Below are positions 11,701 through 17,247 of a stretch of 38,632 nucleotides of DNA, piece by piece. The position numbers and the translations under genes were made by a program. The stretch is from Chloroflexaceae bacterium. GTDB taxonomy: Bacteria; Chloroflexota; Chloroflexia; Chloroflexales; Chloroflexaceae. The notes below the pieces were generated by a model. The model worked only from the letters and a program-made list of their open reading frames with translations. It was not told the origin of the DNA and ran no database searches. Positions within the stretch are counted from its first letter, which is position 1; each line of letters opens with the position of its first letter. The stretch is from assembly GCA_025454695.1 (NCBI GenBank), contig JALONX010000002.1, positions 1 through 38,632 of the forward strand. Direction: 5' to 3'.

Positions 11701-13792
11701 CGGTGGAGCCAGAGGTGTAGATCAGGTAGGCCAGATGCTCGGGGCTGGTAACGCACGGCGGGTCGCTTGTTGGGTACTCCGCCAGCAGACCGGCATCAGC
11801 GCTCATGTCAATAATGTGGCCCCCAAATGTTTCAACCAGGGGCAACGCAGCGGTGGCACGCTGTGCGGTAATCAGCAACTGCGCACGACCGTCGGTCAGC
11901 ATAAACTGTTGCCGTTCCACCGGGTAGGCCGGGTCGAGCGGCACGTAGGCCCCACCAGCTTTGAGAATGGCCAGCAGCCCGATGACCATGGCCGCCGAGC
12001 GCTCCATGCAGATGCCGACGCACACCTCTGGCCCGACCCCGTGGCTGCGCAGGTGGTGGGCCAGCTGATTCGCCCGTTGGTTCACTTCGCGGTAGCTCAA
12101 GCGCTGCGTGCCATCCACCAGGGCCACCTGGTGGGGCGTGCGGGCAGCCTGCTGTTCCACCATGTTGTGGAAGCCGCCGCTGCGGGCATAGGGCAAGGTT
12201 GGCGCATTCCAACGCTCAAACTGGCGCACCTCGGCCTGTGTGAGGATGGGCAGTTGACTAACTGGCTGCTGTGGGTTGGCCACAATCCCTTCCAGCAGTG
12301 TCTGGAAGTGGCCCACCGTGCGGGCCATTGTTGCGGCCTCAAACAGATCGGTGTTGTATTCAACATAGCCAACCAGCTGATCGCTCGCCTCGAACAACAC
12401 CAGTTCAAAGTCAAATTTGGCGCTGGCACTATCAATGTTTTGGGGCTTCAAGGTCAGCTCAGGGAGCTGCACCGCCGCCGTGGGCGTGTTGTTAAGTGTC
12501 AGCATCACCTGAAAGAGCGGGTTGCGGCTCATGTCGCGGGGCAGGTGCAGCATTTCCACCAGCCGTTCAAAGGGCAGTTCCTGATGAGCAAAGGCCCCCA
12601 GTGCCACGTCGCGCACCCGGTTCACCAGCTCCACAAAGCCGGGCTGGCCAGAAAGGTCAGTGCGCAGCACCAGGGTGTTGACAAAGAAACCAATCAAACT
12701 TTCTAGCTCGGCGCGGGTGCGTCCTGCTATCGGCGTGCCCACACAAATATCGTCCTGGCCGCTGTAGCGGGCCAGCAGCACATTCAGCGCCGCTAGCAGG
12801 GTCATAAATAGACTCACACCTTCGCCGGCGCTCAACTGGCGCAGGGCAGCAGTGAGTGGTGGCGGCAGCACAATGGGCACACGGGCACCGGCAAAGGTTT
12901 GTTCGGGCGGGCGGGGCCGGTCGGTGGGCAATTCCAGCATGGGGGCCGCTCCACGGCGGTGTGCGCTGCCAAGCTGGCCGTTCCAGTAGGTCAGCTGCCG
13001 TTCCAGCTGCGGCCCTTGCAGCCAGTTCCGCTGCCAGAGGGCAAAATCGGCGTATTGAAGCGGCAACTCTGGTAGGGGCGACTCAGCGCCGCGCACAAAG
13101 GCGCTGTAGAGCAGGCCCAATTCACGAATGAGGATGCCCACCGACCAGCCATCGGAAACCATATGGTGCATGGTAACCAGGAGCGTATACTCTTCGTCGG
13201 CGTGTTGCACTAGCCTGGCCCGTAGCAGCGGCCCCGCCGCCAGCTCAAACGGCTGGCTGCCTTCAGCTTTGATCGCCTGCTGCAATGCGGTAGCACGGGC
13301 AGCCGGGGCCAGCGGGCGCAGGTCGGTGAGCGGCAACGTAAAGGGCCATGTGGCGCTGGGGGCAATGACCTGGATTGGTTGCTCGTCCACGGTGGCAAAG
13401 GTGGCACGCAACACGGTGTGGCGCTGGGCTACAACCCGGAAGCTTCGCTCCAGGGCGACACGGTCAAGCCGCCCGCTGAGTTGCACTGCAACCGGAATAT
13501 TGTAGGTGGACTGGTTTGGAGCCAGCTGATCAAGAAACCAGAGGCGCTGCTGGGCAAACGACAGTGGCAGCTGATCACCAATAAGCACGGGCGCAATCGG
13601 GGCTGGGGCCGCCTGGGTTGCGGCAGCCGCTTCATACAAAAAGGCGATTACAGCAGCCTTCTGCTCCACCAGAGCGTCACGTAGCTCAGCGCTCAAGGCA
13701 CCCTTGGGGGCCTGAAAACGCAGGCGCTCGCCTTCGACCCACAGTTTGACCCCACGCTCCCGGAGTTGCGCCAGTAACTCAATCGTGGTCAT
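2771..13792 (-). CDS. Trimodular NRPS with TubC-type docking domain and terminal thioesterase
   Basis: About 3673 residues. Order: TubC_N-type beta-hairpin docking domain (1-55, MTTIELLAQLRERGVKLW); C1 (75-510, HHMVSDG); A1 (530-1030); PCP1 (Ser near 1105, LGGHSLL); C2 (1165-1600, HHIVSDG); A2 (1625-2110); PCP2 (Ser near 2224, LGGNSIQ); C3 (HHIISDG near 2440); A3 (2640-3260); PCP3 (near 3347); TE (3400-3660, GWSFGG with Ser3480, later GDHYS His). Hand-read codes: A1 DLFNNALTY-K, Ala-like; A2 DLKNFGTDI-K, not assigned; A3 DVQFIAHVV-K, Pro-like. There are no epimerization or methylation domains. The TE hydrolyses or cyclises the chain. The ATG at 13792 overlaps the upstream stop (ATGA). An earlier in-frame start at 13858 would run far into the upstream gene and precede the docking domain. 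Repeats interrupt every A domain in-frame. Confidence 0.96.
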   Translation of the reverse strand: MTTIELLAQLRERGVKLWVEGERLRFQAPKGALSAELRDALVEQKAAVIAFLYEAAAATQAAPAPIAPVLIGDQLPLSFAQQRLWFLDQLAPNQSTYNIPVAVQLSGRLDRVALERSFRVVAQRHTVLRATFATVDEQPIQVIAPSATWPFTLPLTDLRPLAPAARATALQQAIKAEGSQPFELAAGPLLRARLVQHADEEYTLLVTMHHMVSDGWSVGILIRELGLLYSAFVRGAESPLPELPLQYADFALWQRNWLQGPQLERQLTYWNGQLGSAHRRGAAPMLELPTDRPRPPEQTFAGARVPIVLPPPLTAALRQLSAGEGVSLFMTLLAALNVLLARYSGQDDICVGTPIAGRTRAELESLIGFFVNTLVLRTDLSGQPGFVELVNRVRDVALGAFAHQELPFERLVEMLHLPRDMSRNPLFQVMLTLNNTPTAAVQLPELTLKPQNIDSASAKFDFELVLFEASDQLVGYVEYNTDLFEAATMARTVGHFQTLLEGIVANPQQPVSQLPILTQAEVRQFERWNAPTLPYARSGGFHNMVEQQAARTPHQVALVDGTQRLSYREVNQRANQLAHHLRSHGVGPEVCVGICMERSAAMVIGLLAILKAGGAYVPLDPAYPVERQQFMLTDGRAQLLITAQRATAALPLVETFGGHIIDMSADAGLLAEYPTSDPPCVTSPEHLAYLIYTSGSTGRPKGVAITHHSVLAFLAWAHTAYTPEQFAGVLFSTSICFDLSIFEMFGPLSMGGSVILAENALALSDLPAAGEVTLVNSVPSAVAALLRSSGLPPSVHTVNLAGEPLPLPLVQQLYATGNVQAVYNLYGPSEDTTYSTVALIPPDATSVPIGVPLPNTQAYVLDKHMQRVPIGVPGELYLGGDGLARGYFNRPELTAERFIVTGDRRPQTGAEPSGRDMLAPVIGLPSPVYKTGDLVRYRPDGQLEYLGRLDHQVKVRGFRIELGEIEATLLHHPAVRDAVVVAREDQPGDKRLVAYVVLQEPRTKNQEPASVQDGSWFSVLGSFLREKLPDYMVPSAFVLLAELPLSPNGKVDRKALPAPDATHPELARTYVAPRTATETVLANLWGSVLGRDQVGIHDSFFDLGGHSLLATQVISRVRKELHVHLPLRDMFAAPTVAGMATQIEGLQRQAADKAPDVAPPLHAAATREGPQPLSFSQERLWFLDQLEPGSPLYSMPAALRITGKLDVAAFERSLNTIVERHEALRTSFTLHQGRPAQVIAPAAPVRLPCIDLRHLPAEEREAEAHALASAEARAPFDLARGPLLRVKLLQLEDTASIILFTMHHIVSDGWSIGVVLNELGRLYSAFVRGEASPLPELPIQYADFAVWQRNWLQGAVLERQLNYWKRQLGSESPRGLVPILNLPTDRPRPPMQTFNGTLIAFTLPQKLTDGVMALSQREQVTPFMTLLAAFQVLLARYSGQDDIAVGTPIANRNRSEVEPLIGCFINTLVLRGDLSGNPSFRELVQRLRHVTLGAYDHQDLPFELLVDAIQSTRQMSHNPLFQVMFVMQNTPLQAVELPEAQLKLVDQETDTAKTDLTLTITPLGKQLTGTIDFNTDLFDRATVERMLQHFLLLLEGAVASPTTAIAQLPLLTPAEQQLLTAWNDTAQPNPAPQSVAHAFTRQAARTPTATAASGRWVAQAAGSAPLDTLSFAALNQRSNQLAHHLRGLGIGPNTRVGISLPRSLDLVVGLLGILKAGGAYVPLDPAYPQERLALMLQDSGAALLLTSQALSSRFASSASQVFCLDSDWPAIAQTPASDLPEVDSLDQLMYVIFTSGSTGRPKAAGVTHRGFANLMHWFISEFNINADDHVLLVSSVSFDLTQKNIYAPLMTGGQLCLPAEEHYDPLGLLHTIQREQITLINCTPSAFYPIAEASVERKQPMPLRCVFLGGEPIGLARLRRWRELAGDATALVNTYGPTECTDIVAAYRVPLDFPTSANPPIGGPIPNTQMHILDAGMQPVPVGVPGELWIGGAGVGVGYLNDAALTAERFLDFGFAILDFGGDADQSKIQNPKSKIYKTGDLARWRPDGTVDYLGRIDHQVKLRGFRIELGEIEATLTDHPAVREAAAVVREDSPGEQRLVAYVVLQNTEPQSRRAAEDGRSTSSTDDIQSLISNLQSRLRERLPDYMVPTAIVELEVLPLSPNGKLDRRALPRPEQSNATASRPFVAPRNEVEQLLADMWAAHFRLEQVSIHDSFFQLGGNSIQGAVFINGLQEQLGEYVSVVALFEAPTIAELASYLSKRHGAGLARLGLQGADGTDSAPGSQGALGQIQALPREPGQPLPLSFAQQRLWFLDQLEPGSPLYNIPTGVRMHGTLDLAALQQSVNALVARHESLRTSFASVDGQPVQLIAPATVLPLRIVDLCDVPAPRRDAAARELAVAEAQQPFDLERGPLVRATLAILDEDEYLLLFTLHHIISDGWSMGVLIRELAAFYMAHVQRRPARLPELTIQYADFAVWQRAWFQGQLLQQQLDYWKTQLAAAPAALELPTDRPRPPVQTFRGAATAFTLAPELSQGLQTLSQREGATLFMMLLAAFQVLLFRYSGQEDILVGSPIANRTRREIEGLIGFFVNTLVLRGDLSGNPSFSELLSRVRQAALGAFANQDLPFEYLVEAIQPERDLSRSPLFQVMLVLQNAPSEALELSGLTLRPLDESSGTAKFDLLLSFVETANGLLGEIEYNTDLFDASTIARMVSHFQTLLEGIVAEPTQTIASLPLLSEAERRQQLQEWNATAASYPPLAAHQLVERQTALTPDAVAVVCGAAQLSYAELNGRANQLAHHLHTLGVGPDVPVGICMERSLELAIGILAILKAGGAYVPLDPNYPAERLRAMLENAQSPVVLTRETGDGVRETEATPSTLDVLASASGSWSPVSLSDWRPFATYPDSNPDVAVQLDNLAYVIYTSGSTGVPKGVAMPHRPLVNLLAWQAQVIPGAARTLQFSSPSFDVSFQELFSTWASGGTLVLPSESLRRDPEALLGFLDEQRIERLFMPFVALQQLAEAIAVAGQPPAYLRDVITAGEQLQTTPALVQWFAASPHPQLHNHYGPSETHVVTAHTLNADPTTWPALPPIGRPIANTQAFLLDTHMQPVPIGVAADLYFAGDSLARGYLHRPDLTAERFLTTGDQGRETGASRLGLDGAAPVSGLPSSVVYKTGDLARYRSDGTIEFLGRADNQVKIRGYRIELGEVEAVLARHAAVRECVVVARDDGRGAKRLIAYVILQEPRTENQEPLVANTDGSWFLVLGSFLKEKLPDYMLPSAFVLLERWPLTPSGKIDRRALPAPDETRSAVHDGFVAPRDMLELRLARIWEELLGVQPVGVGDSFFALGGHSLLVVRLMAQIQQQLGQKIPLATLFQEPTIAHLARTMRHAGTALHHTPLVALQPVGTRPPFFCVHPGAGSVLSYLDLARLLGPEQPFYGLQALGLDGQHAPHTHVEEMAEVYLAAIQHQQPHGPYMLGGWSFGGLVAYEMARRLTAQGEEVALLALFDSWAPEPEPPPSVSDTTLLAWFARDLSRTFGSDLGITVEMLEQIAPEQQLSYVLGQARAAQLLPPDLGEHEIGQYLAVFVANLRAMQAYRPHRYEGRVTLFRAGDRPLDESGPTLGWEGLAAEGVELHVLPGDHYSMVRPPLVQTLAEQLGACLAEAQAVGETSAAD
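3998..4071. repeat. In-frame GGTTCT palindromic element, copy 1 (A8-A9 linker, last A domain)
   Basis: A 27-base arm of AAGAACC units (3998-4024), a 19-base spacer and a 28-base inverted arm of GGTTCTT/C units (4044-4071). Read through by the NRPS frame as LQEPRTENQEP...SWFLVLGSF between LIAYVI and LPDYMLPS. Confidence 0.9.
4283..4372. repeat. In-frame GGTCTCCGGTC-type palindromic element (A7-A8 loop, last A domain)
   Basis: Left arm of GACCG/GGGAGACC units (4283-4311) and inverted right arm of GGTCTCC/CCGTCC units (4343-4372). It lies between LTAERF and VYKTGDL and encodes a TGDQGRETGA...GLPSSV loop. Confidence 0.8.
5115..5203. repeat. GGTCTCC-type palindromic element (A2-A3 loop, last A domain)
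   Basis: Arms GAGACCGGCGACC (5115-5127) and a longer run of GGTCTCCCGT/CCCCGGTCTC units (5177-5203). It encodes RETGDGVRETEA...SWSPVSLSD between VVLT and the A3 motif AYVIYTSGSTG; the loop is longer than in most sister A domains. Confidence 0.65.
7380..7475. repeat. Two tandem-repeat blocks in the A8-A9 linker of the middle A domain
   Basis: GATTGGAGATT-type units (about 7380-7408) and CTGCGGCTCTGCGG-type units (about 7438-7471), separated by a short segment containing the 10-bp palindrome GAAGTACTTC. Read in-frame as LQNTEPQSRRAAEDG...IQSLISNLQSRL before RERLPDYMVP. Confidence 0.75.
7685..7760. repeat. In-frame TTTTGGATTTTGGA palindromic element, copy 1 (A7-A8 loop, middle A domain)
   Basis: AT-rich arms of GATTTTG units (7685-7717) and CCAAAATC units (7731-7760) in a GC-rich gene. 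Encodes FLDFGFAILDFG...SKIQNPKSKI immediately before YKTGDL. Confidence 0.9.
10727..10797. repeat. In-frame GGTTCT palindromic element, copy 2 (A8-A9 linker, first A domain of the trimodular NRPS)
   Basis: 27-base left arm (10727-10753), 16-base spacer, 28-base right arm (10770-10797). Encodes LQEPRTKNQEP...SWFSVLGSF before LREKLPDYMVPS. Confidence 0.9.
11009..11093. repeat. In-frame GGTCTCCGGTC-type palindromic element (A7-A8 loop, first A domain of the trimodular NRPS)
   Basis: Left arm of GACGGGAGACC units (11009-11035) and inverted right arm of GGTCTGCGGTC/GGTCTCCGGTC units (11067-11093). Encodes TGDRRPQTGAEPSG...GLPSPV between AERFIV and YKTGDL. Confidence 0.8.
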
Positions 13793-16700
13793 AACTCTCC
13801 CTCTTCCAGCTCCTCGTTTGCCCCATTGGCCACCAGCGCCACGGGCTGGCTGGCCCATACCATCGTGTCAATCATCTCGGCAATGCCCGCCACGGTAGGT
13901 GCGCCAAACAGGTGGCGCAAGGGCAGGTCTACCTGAAAGGTGGTGCGGATACGGGCCAGAATCTGGGTTGCCAGCAAGGAGTGGCCGCCCAGTTCAAAGA
14001 AATTGTCGTGGATGCCAACCTGTTTGAGTTTCAGCACATGCATCCACAACGCCGAAACCTGCTCTTCGGTGGGCGTGCGCGGTGCAACATACTGCCGGGC
14101 CAGTTCGGTGGACTGGCTCCCTGGGGCTGGGAGCGCCCGCAGGTCAATCTTGCCGCTGCGGGTCAGCGGCAGCCGCTCCAGGGCGACAAAGGCGCTCGGC
14201 ACCATGTAATCTGGCAGGCGGGTACGGAGAAAGGAGCGCAACTCCTGAGTGGTGGGCTGCTGGCCGGGCCGCGCAACCGTGTAGGCCACCAGGCGTTTGT
14301 CGCCGGGGCCTTCATCGCGGGCTGTCACCACCGCGTCGGCCAGGGCCGCATGCTCACGTAGCACGGCCTCGATTTCGCCCAATTCCACCCGAAAGCCGCG
14401 AATTTTAACCTGGTGATCCACTCGTCCCAGAAACTCTAGCTGCCCGTCGTTGCGCCAGCGCACCAGGTCGCCAGTTTTGTACATTTTAGATTTTGGATTT
14501 TGGATTTTAGATTGATCTGCACTGTCCGACAATCCAACATCCAACATCGCCAATCCAACATCGAGGAAGCGTTCGGCGGTCAGTTCTGGCCGGTTCAAGT
14601 AGCCACGGGCCAGGCCCGCCCCGCTCAGGCAGAGTTCGCCGGGCACGCCGATGGGCACAGGTTGCAGCTGGGCATCCAGCACAAAAGCTCCGAGGTTGGC
14701 TAATGGCCGCCCGATTGGCACTTCGCGCATGCGGGCTGCCTCAACAGCTGGCGGCACGGGGTACATGGTGGCTACCACGGTCGCCTCGGTTGGGCCATAG
14801 GTGTTAATCAGCTGGACTCGCTCGCCCACATGCTCCTGCCAGGTTGCTACCCGCTCGGGCAAGGCCCGTTCGCCGCCGATAATCAGCAGGCGCAGCGATG
14901 GGGGAAGCGTGAGGCCTTCTTCGGCACTGCGGGCCACCAGTTCGTGCCAGTAGGCCGTGGGCAGGCTGAGCAGGCTGATGTTCCAGGTGCGGCATGTGTC
15001 CAGAAAGCTGGCGATGGTAGCCATCATATCGTCGTTGCGCAGCACCAGGGTGGCCCCGCTGGTAAGCGTGGGGTAAATCTCCTCCACGCTGGCATCAAAG
15101 TTAACCGAGGCAAATTGCAGCACGCGGTCGGCGGCGCTGATGTGGTAGGACTCGCGGGCGGCTTCGGTGTAATGCACCAGCGAGCGATGTTCAATCAGCA
15201 CGCCCTTGGGCACCCCCAGCGAACCAGAGGTGTAGATGACATAGGCCAGGCTGCGCGAGTCGCCCGCGACCGCTGCATTTGCGCCGGGTTGCTGGCTAAT
15301 CAGCGGCCAGTCGGCGTGCAAATCAACAATGAGTCCGCTAAACCAGGGCTTCACGGCTCCATTGTTGTCGTGGGTGAGCACCACCCGAATTGCGGCATCG
15401 TTGCTCATAAACTGGAGCCGTTCAACCGGATAGGTTGGATCGAGCGGCACATAAGCAGCCCCGGCCTTTAGCACGCCAAGCATGGCAACAATCAGGTCAA
15501 ACGAGCGTTCCATGCAGATGCCGACAAGCTCCTCCGGCTGCACCCCCAGCGTGTTCAGGTGGTGGGCCAGCTGGTTGGCCCGCTCGTTGAGCTGGTGGTA
15601 GCTGAGTTGCTGGCCTGTCCATTCCAACGCCGGGGCGTTGGGGGTTCGGGCAACCTGGGCTTCAAACAGTTCGTGGATACGGGCCTGCTCGGAGAAGGGC
15701 CGCGCTATAGCGTTCCATGTGGTGATCTGTTGGCGTTCCGCGTCGGTCAGCAGTGGCAGGTCGGCAATATGACAATTGGCATTAGCGACGATGCCTTCCA
15801 GTAGCATCTGATAGTGGCCCATCATGCGCTCAATCGTCGCGGCTTCAAACAGATCGGTACGGTATTCCGTTACGGCCAGCAAGCCCCTGGGTGTTTCGGT
15901 GAGCGACAGGGAAAGATCGAACTTGGAGGTGCCATTGTCAACCCGAAGAAACTCAACTTCCAAATCGTATTTGGCGCGGGGCGGCACGGGCGCATTCTGC
16001 AAAATAAACATCACCTGAAACAGCGGCGTGTGGCTGGTGTCGCGCACCGGGCGCAACTCCTCCACCAGTTGCTCAAAGGGCACATTCTGGTGGGCGTAGG
16101 CTTCCAGCGTCACCTCGCGCACCCGCTGCAAGAACGTGCGGAAGGTGGGGTTGCCCGACAGGTCGGTGCGCAAGAGTAGCGTGTTTACAAAAAAGCCCAT
16201 TAAGGCTTCAATATCCACAAAATCGCGGTTGGCGATGAGTGAACCGGTGACGATATCTTCTGCGCCGCTGTAGCGGTAGAGCCAGACCTGAAAGGCGGCA
16301 AACAGGGTCATAAACAGGGTTACGCCCTCGTTCTGGCTAAAGGCGGCCAGCTTTGCCGAGAGGTCTGGCGGTAGCTGGTAGTAGTAGAGTGTGCCCTGGT
16401 AGGTGAGCGTGTTGGGGCGTGGATAGTCGCCGGGCAGTTCCAGCACCGGCAGCGTGCCACCTAGTTGCTGTTGCCAGTAGGCGAACTGCTGGGCCAAGAC
16501 CTCGCCCTTGAGCCACTCGCGCTGCCAGATCGCAAAGTCGGGGTATTGCACTACCAGTTCGGGCAGGGGCGAAGGTTCGTTTTTGGTGAAGGCGTCATAG
16601 AGCATGGTCAACTCGCGCAAGAACAAGCCGACTGACCAGCCATCAAAGACAATGTGATGGATGGTGAGCAGAAAGACATGCACCTGTTCAGCCAGGCGCA

Positions 16701-17190
16701 CCAGGTCGGCCCGAATAAGCGGGCCACGGGCAAGATCAAAACGGTGCTTAGCATTATCCATCATGAGCCGCTGAATTTCGGCCTCGTGTGCGCTCAGCGG
16801 CAGCTCGCTCCGATCCATCTGGGTGAGTGGAATGGCGAGCGTGGGAGCGACGAGTTGGTGGGGCTGGCCTTCTACGGCGGGGAAGGTGGTGCGCAGCGCT
16901 TCGTGCCGCCGCACAATCTCGTTGAGGCTCTGTTCGAGCGCCGCAACCGACAGCTGGCCGGTGAGCCGCACGGCGAAGGGCACATTGTAGGCCGGGTTGC
17001 CGGGATCCCACTGATCAAGAAACCAGAGCCGTTCCTGGGCAAAGGAGAGCGGCAGCGCGGCATCGGGCGCACGGGGCCGGATGAGTTGCTGTTCTTCAAT
17101 CACAGCCCCTTCATCTTCAAGCATATAGGCCAGGAGTTCAAGCTCTTCAGCCGAAAAGCCTCCCTGCACAGCGTCGGTGGTATCGTGCAT
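13789..17190 (-). CDS. Single-module NRPS, C-A-PCP, Lys-like adenylation code
   Basis: 1133 residues: a short N-terminal helical segment (FSAEELELLAYMLEDEG), C domain (about 40-475, HHIVFDGWS near 182), A domain (about 490-1010) and PCP (FELGGHSLL near 1070). The C-terminus ends in an acidic tail (NEELEEGEL), the expected kind of ligand for the TubC-type docking domain that begins the next protein. The hand-read A code is DAESIGTVV-K, close to the Lys code of bacitracin synthetase (DAESIGSVAK), so a basic residue is likely. Its P-loop reads TSGSLG rather than TSGSTG (Leu658), which may weaken ATP phosphate contacts. GAGGG lies 6 bases before ATG 17190. The stop overlaps the next start by four bases. 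It is a close paralogue of the gene just upstream, probably from tandem duplication. Confidence 0.95.
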   Translation of the reverse strand: MHDTTDAVQGGFSAEELELLAYMLEDEGAVIEEQQLIRPRAPDAALPLSFAQERLWFLDQWDPGNPAYNVPFAVRLTGQLSVAALEQSLNEIVRRHEALRTTFPAVEGQPHQLVAPTLAIPLTQMDRSELPLSAHEAEIQRLMMDNAKHRFDLARGPLIRADLVRLAEQVHVFLLTIHHIVFDGWSVGLFLRELTMLYDAFTKNEPSPLPELVVQYPDFAIWQREWLKGEVLAQQFAYWQQQLGGTLPVLELPGDYPRPNTLTYQGTLYYYQLPPDLSAKLAAFSQNEGVTLFMTLFAAFQVWLYRYSGAEDIVTGSLIANRDFVDIEALMGFFVNTLLLRTDLSGNPTFRTFLQRVREVTLEAYAHQNVPFEQLVEELRPVRDTSHTPLFQVMFILQNAPVPPRAKYDLEVEFLRVDNGTSKFDLSLSLTETPRGLLAVTEYRTDLFEAATIERMMGHYQMLLEGIVANANCHIADLPLLTDAERQQITTWNAIARPFSEQARIHELFEAQVARTPNAPALEWTGQQLSYHQLNERANQLAHHLNTLGVQPEELVGICMERSFDLIVAMLGVLKAGAAYVPLDPTYPVERLQFMSNDAAIRVVLTHDNNGAVKPWFSGLIVDLHADWPLISQQPGANAAVAGDSRSLAYVIYTSGSLGVPKGVLIEHRSLVHYTEAARESYHISAADRVLQFASVNFDASVEEIYPTLTSGATLVLRNDDMMATIASFLDTCRTWNISLLSLPTAYWHELVARSAEEGLTLPPSLRLLIIGGERALPERVATWQEHVGERVQLINTYGPTEATVVATMYPVPPAVEAARMREVPIGRPLANLGAFVLDAQLQPVPIGVPGELCLSGAGLARGYLNRPELTAERFLDVGLAMLDVGLSDSADQSKIQNPKSKMYKTGDLVRWRNDGQLEFLGRVDHQVKIRGFRVELGEIEAVLREHAALADAVVTARDEGPGDKRLVAYTVARPGQQPTTQELRSFLRTRLPDYMVPSAFVALERLPLTRSGKIDLRALPAPGSQSTELARQYVAPRTPTEEQVSALWMHVLKLKQVGIHDNFFELGGHSLLATQILARIRTTFQVDLPLRHLFGAPTVAGIAEMIDTMVWASQPVALVANGANEELEEGEL
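14484..14563. repeat. In-frame TTTTGGATTTTGGA palindromic element, copy 2 (A7-A8 loop)
   Basis: Left arm of TTTTAGATTTTGG units (14484-14514) and diverged right arm with AATCCAACATC units (14531-14563). Encodes FLDVGLAMLDVGLSD...SKIQNPKSKM before YKTGDLVRW. The two arms have drifted from each other more than in the other copies. Confidence 0.85.
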
Positions 17191-17247
17191 GTGTTTCCCT
17201 CGTTCTGTTCAACAGGGTTCGGCCCACCCCTGGGTCGGCCCCCGGTT

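Noticed and set aside
13793-13858. Longer start of the trimodular NRPS at 13858
   Set aside because: It would precede the docking domain with Gly/Arg-rich residues and overlap the upstream gene by 70 bases; ATG 13792 starts exactly at the docking domain with an ATGA overlap.
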